Origin: Flavobacteriaceae bacterium F08102
Lineage (GTDB): Bacteria; Bacteroidota; Bacteroidia; Flavobacteriales; Flavobacteriaceae
DNA length: 64,000 nt
Assembly: GCA_023015935.1 (NCBI GenBank)
Contig: JALKAY010000003.1
Location: 186,001 to 250,000, forward strand
Direction of reading: 5' to 3'
Shown: positions 24,854 through 34,506 of the stretch, piece by piece
Position numbering within the stretch: the first letter of the stretch is position 1
How the letters are laid out: the number at the start of each line of letters is the position of its first letter
Made by a program: the position numbers and the translations under genes
The notes under the pieces: model-generated
Database searches by the model: none
The model's input: only the letters and a program-made list of their open reading frames with translations
Told to the model about the DNA's origin: nothing

Positions 24854-24907
24854 ATGTTATTTATCAATGTACATCATCATATTTTAACTTGCTATCAAGC
24901 GAGGTGA
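24854..24907 (+). CDS. hisL: his operon leader peptide
   Basis: A 17-codon ORF between the his promoter and the terminator before hisG. Its sequence includes three consecutive His codons (24872-24880; MLFINVHHHIL at the start). Bases 24893-24901 (TATCAAGCG), which encode the end of the peptide, can pair with 24938-24946 (CGTTTGATA) using one G-T pair. That would break the terminator stem. A ribosome waiting on the His codons would leave that segment free, while a ribosome at the stop codon would cover it. This is the classic logic of amino acid attenuation. The peptide is too short to be noticed by standard gene calling. Confidence 0.85.
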   Translation: MLFINVHHHILTCYQAR

Positions 24908-24933
24908 TGTTTAGTACCTAAAACTATATATAT

Positions 24934-24967
24934 AACCCGTTTGATATTGTCAAGCGGGTTTTTTTTT
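24934..24967 (+). terminator. his attenuator terminator
   Basis: AACCCGTTTGA (24934-24944), loop TATTG, TCAAGCGGGTT (24950-24960): 11 pairs with one T-G, then seven more T. It sits between the His-rich leader ORF and hisG and is the regulated stop of the operon. Confidence 0.9.
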
Positions 24968-24999
24968 GCTTGATGGTATCAATTAATTAAAATGAGCCT

Positions 25000-25857
25000 A
25001 TGAACACACTTAAAATTGCCGTTCAAAAATCTGGACGTTTACACGATGAATCACTACAACTCTTAAAGAATTGTGGAATTTCGATCGATAATGGTAAAGA
25101 TCAACTTAAAGCCATTGCGCGTAATTTCCCTTTAGAAGTTTTATATCTGCGCAATGGAGATATTCCTCAATATTTACGCGATGGCGTAGTTGATATTGCC
25201 ATTTTAGGTGAAAATACGTTATTGGAAAAAGGAAACGATCTGCAAATTGTTGAACGATTAGGGTTTTCAAAATGTAGAGTATCCTTGGCCGTTCCAAATG
25301 GAGTTAGCTATAAGGCTCCCTCGGATCTTAATGGAAAAAAAATAGCCACTTCGTACCCCAATACGGTTAAGCGATTCTTGACAGATCATGGAATCGAAGC
25401 TGATATACATATCATTAATGGTTCTGTTGAAATTGCACCGAGTATTGGACTCGCTGATGCAGTGGTGGATATTGTTTCTAGTGGAAGTACTTTGTTTAAG
25501 AATAATTTGAAAGAGGTAGCGTTCATTTTAAGTAGTGAAGCGGTATTGACATCGGCACCAAACCTTCCAGAAGCACAACAAGCTTTATTAACCAAGCTTC
25601 AATTCAGAATTCAATCAGTATTAAAAGCTAGAGATCATCGATATGTTCTACTAAATGCTCCGAATGAAAAAATTGACAAAATCATAAATTTATTACCGGG
25701 AATGCGTAGTCCAACCGTTTTACCACTTGCAGAAAAGGGGTGGTCTTCTGTACATACCGTTATGAATAAAGATAAATTTTGGGAGGTGATTGATGAATTA
25801 AAAAGTCAGGGAGCAGAAGGGATTTTAGTTTGTCCGATAGAAAAAATGGTTTTATAA
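25000..25857 (+). CDS. hisG: ATP phosphoribosyltransferase (long form)
   Basis: First step of histidine synthesis, joining ATP and PRPP. The 285-residue length is that of the long, self-sufficient form with a C-terminal ACT-like domain for histidine feedback, so no HisZ is needed. Conserved stretches include IAVQKSGRLHDESLQLL at the start, the DIAILGENTL loop, the PRPP loop near IVSSGSTLFKNNL (Gly-Ser-Thr region) and LLPGMRSPTVLPL opening the regulatory domain. It is first in the his operon, 33 bases after the attenuator T tract, with feedback plus attenuation as two control layers. Confidence 0.97.
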   Translation: MNTLKIAVQKSGRLHDESLQLLKNCGISIDNGKDQLKAIARNFPLEVLYLRNGDIPQYLRDGVVDIAILGENTLLEKGNDLQIVERLGFSKCRVSLAVPNGVSYKAPSDLNGKKIATSYPNTVKRFLTDHGIEADIHIINGSVEIAPSIGLADAVVDIVSSGSTLFKNNLKEVAFILSSEAVLTSAPNLPEAQQALLTKLQFRIQSVLKARDHRYVLLNAPNEKIDKIINLLPGMRSPTVLPLAEKGWSSVHTVMNKDKFWEVIDELKSQGAEGILVCPIEKMVL

Positions 25858-25886
25858 ATTAAGAGATACATTAAAAAAGATTTAAT

Positions 25887-26324
25887 ATGAAATCCACTGC
25901 AAAAAAATATGAGGTGAAATTTGTGCCAGAAGAATCATGCCACTCAATAATTCCACTATTACAAGAATTAGACTCTTCGATCTCTGATGAGATTTTGTCT
26001 GAACGGTTAAAAGAGATGTTTAATCATAATTATAAGTGTGCCGGTGTATATGATGGAGATGAGCTTATTGCAATTGCTGGTGTATGGGTACTCTATAAAT
26101 ATTATATAGGTAAACACATAGAATTGGATGATGTGGTTGTAAAACCAGCCTATAGAAGTGAGGGAGTAGGTGCGTTAATGATGGACTTCGTTTATGAATA
26201 TGCTAGGTCAATAGATTGTGTTGCAGCTGAACTTAATAGTTATATTAAGAGTGAACGAGCAACGGCATATTGGGAGAAAAATGGTTTTGAAAAATTGGGA
26301 TATCACATGAGAAAAATGTTGTAA
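25887..26324 (+). CDS. GNAT family N-acetyltransferase inserted in the his operon
   Basis: A 145-residue GNAT acetyltransferase. The acetyl-CoA pyrophosphate loop RSEGVGALMMDF (about residues 94-105) matches the R/Q-x-x-G-x-G/A signature, preceded by the usual beta-strand DDVVVKP and followed by the AELNSYIKSERATAYWEKNGF segment. It lies between hisG and hisD with 29 and 4 bases of spacing, so it is an operon member. The substrate is unknown. It is not part of the standard pathway, and it may modify a histidine intermediate or a protein. Alternatively it is a hitchhiker. I see no base-composition difference from neighbours. Confidence 0.9.
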   Translation: MKSTAKKYEVKFVPEESCHSIIPLLQELDSSISDEILSERLKEMFNHNYKCAGVYDGDELIAIAGVWVLYKYYIGKHIELDDVVVKPAYRSEGVGALMMDFVYEYARSIDCVAAELNSYIKSERATAYWEKNGFEKLGYHMRKML

Positions 26325-26328
26325 TAAA

Positions 26329-27624
26329 ATGCAGATAATTAATAACCCACCACGGTCAGCGTGGCCTAAAATACTAGAACGGCCTAGCCTTGCTTCGAAC
26401 GATTTACTAGCGGTTGTAGCGGATGTCTTTAATGCGGTAAAACGTGATGGAGATTCGGCTATTCAAGCATATACTGCCAAATTTGATAAGGTGGAAGTTC
26501 CTCGCATACAAGTCACGGAAACGGAATTAAATGAGGCATCTACCTTAGTTAACCCGGCATTAAAAGAAGCGATTAATATAGCAAAACAGAATATAGAAAA
26601 ATTTCATCACGCTCAGCGAACTGCTCCAGTACGTGTAGAAACTATGGAGGGAGTAACATGTTGGCAAGAGAAAAGACCTATTCAAAAAGTGGGGGTATAT
26701 ATTCCCGGAGGAAGTGCCCCTTTATTTTCTACAGTTTTGATGTTGGTTGTACCAGCAGTATTAGCCGGTTGTGAAGAAATTGTACTATGTACCCCACCAA
26801 ATTTAGAAGGAAAAGTGCATCCTGCGATTCTTTACGCAGCTCAAGTATGCGGTGTGACAAAAGTATTTAAGGTTGGTGGTATTCAGGCTATTGCAGGGAT
26901 GACTTTTGGAACAGAAACCATTCCGCAGGTGTACAAATTGTTCGGTCCAGGAAATCAATATGTAACCGCTGCTAAACAGTTGTCAACTACCTATGGGACA
27001 GCTATTGACATGCCAGCAGGTCCTTCAGAAGTGTTGGTAGTGATTGATGAAACGGCCATTCCCTCTTTTGTAGCTGCCGATTTATTGAGTCAAGCGGAAC
27101 ACGGTGCAGATAGTCAAGTAGTACTTATTAGCCAGTCAAAGGCGATGTTAGCATCAGTAAGTGCTGAGTTAGAACGTCAAATCAAAGTTCTACCAAGGAA
27201 AGCGATTGCAGAAAAAGCGTTGGAATATGCGCGATTTATTTTTTTAGAAAAAAAAGAAGATATTTTGGCAATGATCAATGCATATGCACCGGAACATCTA
27301 ATAATCTGTTCTAAGGAAGAAGCCTATTTTAGCCAAGGGGTTCAAAATGCTGGTTCAGTATTTTTGGGAAATTATACGCCTGAAAGTGCAGGTGATTACG
27401 CCTCGGGAACCAATCATACCCTACCTACAAACGGCTATGCGCGCCAGTATAGTGGGGTGAATTTAGATAGTTTTATGAAGAGTATGACTTTTCAAAGAAT
27501 AAGTTCAGAGGGACTGCAAGCTATTGGACCTGCAATAGAAATTATGTCAAAAGCAGAAGGGCTAGATGCACATAAGAATGCGGTGACCCTTCGATTGGAG
27601 GCTTTAAAAAAAACTACCTTATGA
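26329..27624 (+). CDS. hisD: Histidinol dehydrogenase
   Basis: Zn- and NAD-dependent enzyme oxidising histidinol to histidine in two steps. Family stretches seen: the GVYIPGGSAPLFSTVLM loop, KVGGIQAIAGMTFGTE, FGPGNQYVTAAK, DMPAGPSEVLVV, LLSQAEHGADSQVVL (Zn-binding His and Gln) and YAPEHL with the catalytic Glu-His pair. The 431-residue length is normal. It overlaps hisC by 4 bases (ATGA) and follows the GNAT gene after 4 bases. Confidence 0.97.
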   Translation: MQIINNPPRSAWPKILERPSLASNDLLAVVADVFNAVKRDGDSAIQAYTAKFDKVEVPRIQVTETELNEASTLVNPALKEAINIAKQNIEKFHHAQRTAPVRVETMEGVTCWQEKRPIQKVGVYIPGGSAPLFSTVLMLVVPAVLAGCEEIVLCTPPNLEGKVHPAILYAAQVCGVTKVFKVGGIQAIAGMTFGTETIPQVYKLFGPGNQYVTAAKQLSTTYGTAIDMPAGPSEVLVVIDETAIPSFVAADLLSQAEHGADSQVVLISQSKAMLASVSAELERQIKVLPRKAIAEKALEYARFIFLEKKEDILAMINAYAPEHLIICSKEEAYFSQGVQNAGSVFLGNYTPESAGDYASGTNHTLPTNGYARQYSGVNLDSFMKSMTFQRISSEGLQAIGPAIEIMSKAEGLDAHKNAVTLRLEALKKTTL

Positions 27625-28664
27625 AATTTGACTTGAATGCTTTAGTTCGTCCTAATGTAAAGGGGTTACAACCCTATTCTTCAGCAAGAGATGAATTCTC
27701 TGCTTCGGGCGAAGCGATGATATTTTTAGATGCAAATGAGAATCCGTTTGAAACTGGATTAAATCGATATCCTGATCCTAAGCAACGAAAACTCAAACAG
27801 GTGTTGGCAAATCGTCATGGACTTAAAATGGATCAATTACTACTTGGAAATGGGAGTGATGAGGTACTTGATTTGCTCTTTAGAGCCTTTTGTGAACCTG
27901 GTAAAGATGAAGTAATTATTATGCCTCCAACCTATGGTATGTATAAGGTATTAGCAGGAATTAATAATATTACATGTAAGGAAGTAAATTTGTCTGAGAA
28001 CTTTGAATTGCAAGTAGATGCAATTTTAGCGGCTATTTCACCTCATACAAAGCTGTTATTTATTTGTTCTCCGAACAATCCGACAGGAAACGTTTTCTCA
28101 AAGGAGAGCATAGAACAATTAGTGACGAAATTTAATGGATTAGTGGTCATCGATGAGGCTTATATTGATTTTGTAGAAGGTCAAAGTTGGCTAGTGAAGT
28201 TAAATACCTATCCTAATTTAATTGTTACTCAAACTTTGTCTAAAGCGTTTGGATTAGCTGGAATCCGCATAGGTATTGCGTATGCTTCTAAGGAGATTAT
28301 TTCGATTTTAAATAAAATTAAGCCTCCGTATAACGTCAACATTTTAAGTCAGCAAAAAGCACTTGAGGTATTGGAAAATCCAGCTAAAATAGCCTTTGAA
28401 ATCGAGCAGGTTAAAAAGCAAAAAGAAAAGCTAATGGTAGCCTTGAAAGCGTTGAGTTTTGTTAAAGCAATTTATCCCTCATCGACCAATTTTATCCTAG
28501 TAAAGGTAGATGATGCTAATCGACGTTATGATGAGTTATTGAAAGCGGGAATTGTAATTAGGAATAGAACAAATCAAGTCTTATGTGAAAATACCTTACG
28601 ATTAACGGTGGGTACAGAATTAGAAACAAATCGATTCATTGAGGTATTGCAAAAAATGAATTAA
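27621..28664 (+). CDS. hisC: Histidinol-phosphate aminotransferase
   Basis: PLP aminotransferase of class I/II converting imidazole acetol phosphate to histidinol phosphate. PLP lysine K208 in [16 protein letters not shown], the aspartate-binding loop CSPNNPTGN (149-157) and [10 protein letters not shown] (175-184) are intact. The 347-residue length is normal. It overlaps hisD by 4 bases. The 59-base gap to hisB contains only an A/G-rich ribosome-binding-like stretch. Confidence 0.97.
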   Translation: MKFDLNALVRPNVKGLQPYSSARDEFSASGEAMIFLDANENPFETGLNRYPDPKQRKLKQVLANRHGLKMDQLLLGNGSDEVLDLLFRAFCEPGKDEVIIMPPTYGMYKVLAGINNITCKEVNLSENFELQVDAILAAISPHTKLLFICSPNNPTGNVFSKESIEQLVTKFNGLVVIDEAYIDFVEGQSWLVKLNTYPNLIVTQTLSKAFGLAGIRIGIAYASKEIISILNKIKPPYNVNILSQQKALEVLENPAKIAFEIEQVKKQKEKLMVALKALSFVKAIYPSSTNFILVKVDDANRRYDELLKAGIVIRNRTNQVLCENTLRLTVGTELETNRFIEVLQKMN

Positions 28665-28723
28665 GTTATTCGAACGGTCTGAACGCATCGTTTGATATAG
28701 AAAGAATAGAAAGAAGAAACTAT

Positions 28724-29857
28724 ATGAAAAAAGTATTATTTATAGATCGAGATGGCACCCTAATAAAAGAGCCAATCGGAGAGCAAGTTGACGGATTTGA
28801 TAAACTTACCTTTTATCCCAAAGCGATGACCTATTTGAGTAAAATCGCAAAAGAGTTGGATTTTGAATTGGTTATGGTTACGAACCAAGATGGATTAGGA
28901 ACAGACGCTTTTCCTGAAGAAACTTTTTGGCCTGTTCACAATTTTATCATCCGATGCTTTGAAAATGAAGGTGTTGTCTTTGATGAGGTGTGTATTGATC
29001 GCACGTTTCCAAATGAAAATGCAACGACGAGGAAACCTGGTACAGGGATGTTAACCAACTATTTTTCCAGTGATTATGATCTTGCAAATTCCTTTGTAAT
29101 TGGAGATCGTTTAACAGATATTGAATTGGCTAAAAATTTGGGGGCCAAAGGGATTTTTATTAATGATCATACCAATTACGGTACGGATGAAGTAACTGTA
29201 GCGCACGAACATTTAAATGATTTTATAGTCTTGGAAACGAATGATTGGGAGGAGATCTATTCGTTTTTATCACTAGGAGAGCGGGTTGCAGAGATTCGTA
29301 GAAAAACGAATGAAACGGATATATACATGCGTCTTAATCTTGATGGAACAGGAAAGTCAACGATCCATACTGGATTGGCCTTTTTTGATCATATGTTAGA
29401 TCAGATTGCCCGTCATGGTCAAATGGATGTAGCGATTAAGGTTACTGGTGATCTCGATGTGGATGAGCATCATACGATTGAAGATACGGCAATTGCTTTG
29501 GGAGAATTATTTTCCAAGGCACTCGGCAATAAATTGGGGATTGAACGATATGCATTTGTTCTGCCAATGGACGATTGTTTGGCACAAGTTGCTTTAGATT
29601 TTGGCGGCAGAAGTTGGTTGGTTTGGGATGCTGAATTTAACCGAGAGAAAATTGGTGAAATGCCTACAGAAATGTTTTATCATTTCTTTAAATCTTTTTC
29701 TGATGGTGCCAAGGCTAACATAAATATCAAAGCAGAAGGAACCAATGAACACCATAAAATTGAGGCTATATTTAAAGCGTTGGCAAAAGCAATAAAATCA
29801 GCCGTTAAACGAGATGTTACTAAAATGGTATTGCCAAGTACCAAAGGGGTATTATAA
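28724..29857 (+). CDS. hisB: Bifunctional histidinol-phosphatase / imidazoleglycerol-phosphate dehydratase
   Basis: Fusion of a HAD-type phosphatase (residues 1-165, catalytic DRDGT at 8-12) and IGPD (about 195-377, with [31 protein letters not shown] and [20 protein letters not shown]). The two domains catalyse the dehydration of imidazole glycerol phosphate and the dephosphorylation of histidinol phosphate, two non-consecutive steps. This fusion is also found in E. coli. Length 377 is normal. It sits between hisC and hisH (10 bases gap). Confidence 0.96.
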   Translation: MKKVLFIDRDGTLIKEPIGEQVDGFDKLTFYPKAMTYLSKIAKELDFELVMVTNQDGLGTDAFPEETFWPVHNFIIRCFENEGVVFDEVCIDRTFPNENATTRKPGTGMLTNYFSSDYDLANSFVIGDRLTDIELAKNLGAKGIFINDHTNYGTDEVTVAHEHLNDFIVLETNDWEEIYSFLSLGERVAEIRRKTNETDIYMRLNLDGTGKSTIHTGLAFFDHMLDQIARHGQMDVAIKVTGDLDVDEHHTIEDTAIALGELFSKALGNKLGIERYAFVLPMDDCLAQVALDFGGRSWLVWDAEFNREKIGEMPTEMFYHFFKSFSDGAKANINIKAEGTNEHHKIEAIFKALAKAIKSAVKRDVTKMVLPSTKGVL

Positions 29858-29867
29858 ATAATGTTGG

Positions 29868-30458
29868 ATGAAAGTAGTATTAATAGATTATGGAGCGGGG
29901 AATATACAAAGTATTCAATTCGCGCTACAACGATTAGGGATAGTGGCTTTATTGAGTAAGGATCCCAATGAAATTAGATCGGCAGACAAAGTGATATTTC
30001 CAGGAGTAGGGCAAGCGAGTTTTGCCATGAAAAAGTTAAAAGAGGCATCGTTAGATTCAGTTATCCCAGAGTTAACACAACCAGTACTTGGAATTTGTCT
30101 TGGAATGCAACTCATGTGTGATGCTACAGAAGAAGGCAACACTAAGGGGTTGGGTATTTTTAAGACAAAAGCTTTACGGTTTAATCAGAACCTAAAGGTT
30201 CCGCAGGTTGGATGGAATGAAATTAGAGGGTTAAAATCACCTTTATTTGAGGGGGTAAATGAAGAGACTTATATGTATTTAGTACATAGTTATTACGTGC
30301 CACTTACAGCATATACGATTGCACAAACAACCTATGGATTACCATATAGTTCGGGGTTGCGAAAGGATAATTTTTTTGGAGTTCAATTTCATCCTGAAAA
30401 AAGCAGTAAAGCAGGGAGTGTTATATTACAAAATTTTTTAAATCTTACAAATGACTAA
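29868..30458 (+). CDS. hisH: Imidazole glycerol phosphate synthase, glutaminase subunit
   Basis: Class I glutamine amidotransferase that passes ammonia to HisF. The nucleophile is C77 in [10 protein letters not shown] (74-83), and the catalytic His-Glu pair is in QFHPEKSS near the C-terminus. Length 196 is normal. It overlaps hisA by 8 bases, so the two are translated together; HisH pairs with HisF (at 31,186). Confidence 0.97.
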   Translation: MKVVLIDYGAGNIQSIQFALQRLGIVALLSKDPNEIRSADKVIFPGVGQASFAMKKLKEASLDSVIPELTQPVLGICLGMQLMCDATEEGNTKGLGIFKTKALRFNQNLKVPQVGWNEIRGLKSPLFEGVNEETYMYLVHSYYVPLTAYTIAQTTYGLPYSSGLRKDNFFGVQFHPEKSSKAGSVILQNFLNLTND

Positions 30459-31182
30459 ATTGAGAATTATACCAGCTATTGATATCATAGACGGTAAATG
30501 TGTCCGTTTGACAAAAGGAGACTATACGACGAAGATTGTCTATAATGAAGATCCGGTAGAGGTTGCCAAAATGTTTGAAGCAAGTGGAATTAACGATGTG
30601 CATGTAGTTGATTTGGATGGAGCTAAAAGCAATCATATTGTTAATTATAAGGTTTTAGAAGCCATTGCACATGAAACTTCATTACGAATTGATTTTGGAG
30701 GGGGATTAAAGTCGGATGAGGATTTACGAATCGCTTTTGAGAGCGGAGCCTCTCAGATTACAGGAGGGAGTATTGCGGTAAAGTCTCCAGAAACATTTAG
30801 TCGTTGGATCAGTGAATTTGGAGCTGATCGCATTATTTTAGGAGCGGATGCGTTGGATGAAAAAATTGCAATTAGCGGATGGCAAGAGGGATCCGATCTA
30901 GCATTAATTCCATTTATTAAAGACTATCAAGCTAAAGGTGTTTCTTCGGTTATCTGTACAGATATAAGTAAAGACGGAATGTTGGCTGGGCCCTCTTTTG
31001 AGTTGTACGAGAAAATTCTCGACGAAGTTAAAGGGATACAATTGATTGCTTCAGGTGGAATCTCTCGTTTTGAAGAACTTCTTAAACTAGCTGAAATTGG
31101 ATGTGAGGGGGTCATTATTGGCAAAGCGATTTATGAGGGGCGAATACAATTAAAAGAATTGGAACAATATATAATAGCGTAA
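30451..31182 (+). CDS. hisA: Phosphoribosylformimino-5-aminoimidazole carboxamide ribotide isomerase
   Basis: TIM barrel isomerising the ProFAR ring. Typical stretches: [20 protein letters not shown] at the start (catalytic Asp11), VVDLDGAK, the phosphate loop [10 protein letters not shown] preceded by LIASGG, and [10 protein letters not shown] with the second acidic residue. The length (243) is normal. Three bases separate it from hisF. Confidence 0.97.
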   Translation: MTKLRIIPAIDIIDGKCVRLTKGDYTTKIVYNEDPVEVAKMFEASGINDVHVVDLDGAKSNHIVNYKVLEAIAHETSLRIDFGGGLKSDEDLRIAFESGASQITGGSIAVKSPETFSRWISEFGADRIILGADALDEKIAISGWQEGSDLALIPFIKDYQAKGVSSVICTDISKDGMLAGPSFELYEKILDEVKGIQLIASGGISRFEELLKLAEIGCEGVIIGKAIYEGRIQLKELEQYIIA

Positions 31183-31185
31183 TTC

Positions 31186-31944
31186 ATGTTGACAAAGCGA
31201 ATAATTCCATGTTTAGATATAAAAAATGGACGCACTGTAAAAGGTGTTAATTTTATTAATTTAAGGGACGCAGGTGATCCCGTAGAACTGGCAAAATTAT
31301 ATGCAGAAACAGGTGCTGATGAATTGGTGTTTTTAGATATTTCTGCCACGGAAGAACGACGTAGAACACTTACAGATTTAGTAAAAAGAGTTGCCAAAGA
31401 AGTTGATATTCCTTTTACGGTTGGTGGAGGAGTAAGTTCTATTGAAGAAGCAGGTGTATTATTGCGATCAGGTGCCGATAAAATTGCTGTAAATTCAGCG
31501 GCGATAAAACGACCAGCATTAATCAATGAGCTTTCTGCTACGTATGGGAATCAATGTGTCGTAGCTGCGATTGATGCTAAATGTATTGATGAACAATGGA
31601 AAGTACACTTAATGGGAGGGAAGATACCCACAGACCTTGAATTGTTTGCATGGGCAGAGGAAATGGAATCGCGTGGAGCAGGAGAGATTCTATTTACATC
31701 GATGGATCACGATGGTACAAAAAATGGATTTGCCAATGAAGCTCTTCGGAAATTGTCGGAACGATTAGAAATTCCAATCATTGCTTCTGGGGGGGCTGGT
31801 GAAATCTCACATTTTAAAGATGTCTTTGTGGAAGGAAAGGCTGATGCGGCTTTGGCAGCCAGTGTTTTTCACTTTAAAGAAATCAATTTAGCAGAATTAA
31901 AACAATATTTAAAACAGAACGGTATTGCTGTTCGATTACACTGA
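31186..31944 (+). CDS. hisF: Imidazole glycerol phosphate synthase, cyclase subunit
   Basis: TIM barrel partner of HisH forming imidazole glycerol phosphate and AICAR. Catalytic Asp residues are in [12 protein letters not shown] (residue 11) and [11 protein letters not shown] (residue 130 region). Phosphate loops are in FTVGGGVSS and IIASGGAGE. The 252-residue length is normal. It ends 6 bases before hisIE. Confidence 0.97.
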   Translation: MLTKRIIPCLDIKNGRTVKGVNFINLRDAGDPVELAKLYAETGADELVFLDISATEERRRTLTDLVKRVAKEVDIPFTVGGGVSSIEEAGVLLRSGADKIAVNSAAIKRPALINELSATYGNQCVVAAIDAKCIDEQWKVHLMGGKIPTDLELFAWAEEMESRGAGEILFTSMDHDGTKNGFANEALRKLSERLEIPIIASGGAGEISHFKDVFVEGKADAALAASVFHFKEINLAELKQYLKQNGIAVRLH

Positions 31945-31950
31945 GAAACT

Positions 31951-32550
31951 ATGCAAATTAATTTTAATAAAATGTCAGGATTAGTTCCGGCTATTGTTCA
32001 AGACGCAGTTACCAATAAGGTATTGATGCAAGGATATATGAATAAAGAGGCTTATGACCAAACGATAAAAAGTAGAAAAGTAACTTTTTTTAGTCGTTCT
32101 AAAGAGCGTTTGTGGACGAAAGGAGAAGAAAGTGGAAATGTACTTCATCTCGTATCGATAAAGGCTGATTGTGATTTCGATTCTTTATTGATAAAAGCGA
32201 ATCCAATTGGTCCTGTTTGTCATAAAGGCACAGACACTTGTTGGGAGGAAAATAATAGGGCGACCTACGGATTCTTAACTGAACTTTCAGCGATTATTGA
32301 AGATCGAAAAATCAATGCAGATGAAGCTGAAAGCTATGTAGCGTCTTTGTTTAAAAAAGGGATAAATAAAATTGCTCAGAAAGTAGGTGAAGAAGCCGTT
32401 GAAATGGTTATTGAAGCTAAGGATTCAAATGACACGCTGTTTCTAGAGGAGTCAGCAGATTTATTATTTCATTATATGATACTTTTGAGTGCCAAAGGGT
32501 TTGAACTGAATGATATAGTAAAGGTGTTAGAAAAAAGACATCAGCGTTAA
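31951..32550 (+). CDS. hisI: Bifunctional PR-AMP cyclohydrolase / PR-ATP pyrophosphohydrolase
   Basis: HisIE fusion carrying out steps 2 and 3 of the pathway. The N-terminal cyclohydrolase has WTKGEESGNVL and DCDFDSLLI with the CHKGTDTCW zinc-site cysteines. The C-terminal MazG-like pyrophosphohydrolase (from about residue 108) has KVGEEAVEMVIEA and the LFLEESADLLFHYMILL acidic helix. Length 199 is normal for the fusion. It is the last his gene. I see no clear terminator in the 61 bases after it. Confidence 0.96.
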   Translation: MQINFNKMSGLVPAIVQDAVTNKVLMQGYMNKEAYDQTIKSRKVTFFSRSKERLWTKGEESGNVLHLVSIKADCDFDSLLIKANPIGPVCHKGTDTCWEENNRATYGFLTELSAIIEDRKINADEAESYVASLFKKGINKIAQKVGEEAVEMVIEAKDSNDTLFLEESADLLFHYMILLSAKGFELNDIVKVLEKRHQR

Positions 32551-32611
32551 AAATATACGCGGAAATTATTTTTAAGGTCTATGATCGCGCTAATGTCTTT
32601 GTGGAAAAGTG

Positions 32612-33028
32612 TTAATTAAGCCAACCTTTATGCCTGCTTTTTTTGGAAAACCAGACGAGAAATAGAGCTACAATGATGATGGAAGCTGTCATGGCATAAT
32701 TAGGATCCGGAATGGGATTGAAAAATAAATAACTGGTTTGTGTAATTATCGCGAAAAAGGAGATCAAAAATAGGGTATAGGCTAAGCGTTTTTTTATCAA
32801 TAGTAAAATACAACCGAGTGCCCCAGAAAAAACTGCAGTGGCAAAGGCACCTATTACCCATGAAGGAGTTTCTGCCAAAGCCGCCAATTGTTCTGGAGAG
32901 GTCATTTTTTGAAAGCTTTCAGAATTATTTACTTGGTTTAAATACGCTTTTACACCCATGGCATTCCATACCAAAGCAAGTATTGAAATAATCCAAAAAT
33001 AGTTGGGTGGTTTGATAGAATTTGACAT
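32612..33028 (-). CDS. Small integral membrane protein
   Basis: A 138-residue protein with four predicted membrane helices (about 11-29, 56-79, 83-103, 111-130) and a short extramembrane loop rich in Asn/Ser/Gln between the first two. No recognised catalytic motif. It is common in Flavobacteria as a hypothetical protein. It is convergent with hisIE and stands alone. Confidence 0.75.
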   Translation of the reverse strand: MSNSIKPPNYFWIISILALVWNAMGVKAYLNQVNNSESFQKMTSPEQLAALAETPSWVIGAFATAVFSGALGCILLLIKKRLAYTLFLISFFAIITQTSYLFFNPIPDPNYAMTASIIIVALFLVWFSKKSRHKGWLN

Positions 33029-33162
33029 AATAATCTGGTTTTTACGGGTTAATGTTTTACTAAACTAAGAAATTATTATGAAATTGCTAAAAATGGAGGT
33101 GTAGAACCACGCTTTCTACCTTTCGTAATTCATTTTATTAAAGCTGGCCGCTTTTTTCTTTT

Positions 33163-33170
33163 TATCTTTG
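33163..33170 (+). promoter_or_regulatory. -7 box for the DUF2461 gene
   Basis: TATCTTTG matches TAnnTTTG and lies 15 bases before the ATG at 33,186. The upstream in-frame ATG at 33,168 falls inside the box, so it cannot be the start if this promoter is used. Confidence 0.45.
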
Positions 33171-33185
33171 GAAAAAGATACTACA

Positions 33186-33866
33186 ATGATTCCCTCTATA
33201 TCAAAATCTACACTTATATTTTTAAAGGAACTTACCGAAAATAACAATCGCGAATGGTTTTTGTTAAATAAAAAACGATTTAAAGAACTTGAATTGGAAA
33301 TGAAAATTTTCAACCAAGCACTTTTTAACGACTTACAAAAATATGATGAGGTAGATAAATTAAAAATGTTTCGGATTCATCGCGATGTTCGTTTTTCTAA
33401 AGATAAAACTCCGTATAAACAACATTTTGGTTGTTCATTTCATCGAAAAAAACCAGCTTTACGCGGAGGGTATTATATTCAAATCGCACCTCAAAACTCG
33501 TTTCTAGCAGTTGGTTTTTGGAACCCTTCGAAAGAGGATTTATTGCGAATCAGAAAAGAGTTAGCACTTGATGCTTCTGAATTAAGAAGCATTATAAATG
33601 AGGAAAAATTTAACAGTGTTTGGGGAGGCTTAAAAGGAGATGAAGTAAAAACGGCACCTAAAGGGTTTGATAAAGGTCATTCAGATATGGACTTAATTAA
33701 AAAGAAACAATTCATTTTTACGACTTCTTTTAATGATAAAGAGGTGCTATCAGCCAATTTTTTTGAAAACGTAGTAGATGCCTTTAGTAAAGCTCGTCCT
33801 TATTTTGACTATATGAGTGAGGTGTTGACAACAGATTTAAATGGAGTGTCTTTAATAGAGGAATAG
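33186..33866 (+). CDS. DUF2461 family protein
   Basis: A 226-residue cytoplasmic protein of DUF2461 (TIGR02453). The hallmarks are the early LKELTENNNREWFLLNK, the FRIHRDVRFSKDKTPYK stretch and the YYIQIAP and FNPSKEDLLRIR-like segments (GFWNPSKEDLLRIRKE). Function unknown. I started at ATG 33,186 rather than at the in-frame 33,168 because a -7 promoter box overlaps the latter and family members begin near MIPSISK. It stands alone. Confidence 0.87.
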   Translation: MIPSISKSTLIFLKELTENNNREWFLLNKKRFKELELEMKIFNQALFNDLQKYDEVDKLKMFRIHRDVRFSKDKTPYKQHFGCSFHRKKPALRGGYYIQIAPQNSFLAVGFWNPSKEDLLRIRKELALDASELRSIINEEKFNSVWGGLKGDEVKTAPKGFDKGHSDMDLIKKKQFIFTTSFNDKEVLSANFFENVVDAFSKARPYFDYMSEVLTTDLNGVSLIEE

Positions 33867-33927
33867 GCCTGAAAATGAAATGGATGTTGTGGGATTATAG
33901 GTACGGGTGATTTATATAATCTAAGTT

Positions 33928-33971
33928 AAAAAAAAACGGTGTGTTTCATTGTATAACGAAGAAACACACCG
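33928..33971 (-). terminator. Terminator of the DUF2911 gene pair
   Basis: CGGTGTGTTTC (33937-33947) pairs with GAAACACACCG (33961-33971) over 11 bases with a 13-base loop. On the minus strand a run of nine T follows. It lies 27 bases past the stop at 33,999. Confidence 0.85.
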
Positions 33972-33998
33972 AATATAGTTGGTACTTTTAGCCTGAAA

Positions 33999-34496
33999 TT
34001 AGTTTGCTTTTACTGGAATGGATAATCTTACTTTTTCCCAAGCAAATTCAATACCGTAATTGGTAACACTGTATTTTAATTGTTCTTGATTTTCATTGAC
34101 CATTTTAGGATTGATATCGGCTCTAAGCATATCATTTGCCTTGTCATAACCTCTTAATTTCCAAATATCGGTTTTGCTATTTAAAATGATAGTCCATGCC
34201 CCCTCTTTATTTGGGATAATGAAAAAACTGTATTTTCCAGCAGGAAGATCTTTTCCATCGATACGGACATTTTTAGAAAAACTAAAGGTGGTATTGCTAT
34301 TTGCTCCTGCTCTCCAAATCTCACCATATTTTTCTAATCCTCCCCAAATAACACGACCTTTAACACTTGGAGCGCTGTAATCAATATCGATTTTTACACC
34401 GTCAACGGTGCCAGTGGCTTGTAGTCGTGGACTTGTTTGCGCATAACTAATCGTTGTAAAAGCAATTAATACAATAAAAATTTTCAATGTTTTCAT
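33999..34496 (-). CDS. DUF2911 protein, short form
   Basis: A 165-residue exported protein: signal peptide (1-19, ending near SYA), then one DUF2911 domain with DYSAPSVKGRVIWGGL, EIWRAGANSNTTFSFSK, IDGKDLPAGKYSFFIIP and the final beta strands. The family is common in Bacteroidetes and its function is unknown. It follows a longer DUF2911 gene after 10 bases; the two look like a tandem duplication and share a terminator. Confidence 0.88.
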   Translation of the reverse strand: MKTLKIFIVLIAFTTISYAQTSPRLQATGTVDGVKIDIDYSAPSVKGRVIWGGLEKYGEIWRAGANSNTTFSFSKNVRIDGKDLPAGKYSFFIIPNKEGAWTIILNSKTDIWKLRGYDKANDMLRADINPKMVNENQEQLKYSVTNYGIEFAWEKVRLSIPVKAN

Positions 34497-34506
34497 ACGG
34501 ATTTAT

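Noticed and set aside
33116-33313. Minus-strand 65-codon frame at the DUF2461 start
   Set aside because: It overlaps the DUF2461 gene and its promoter in antisense and has no recognisable features.
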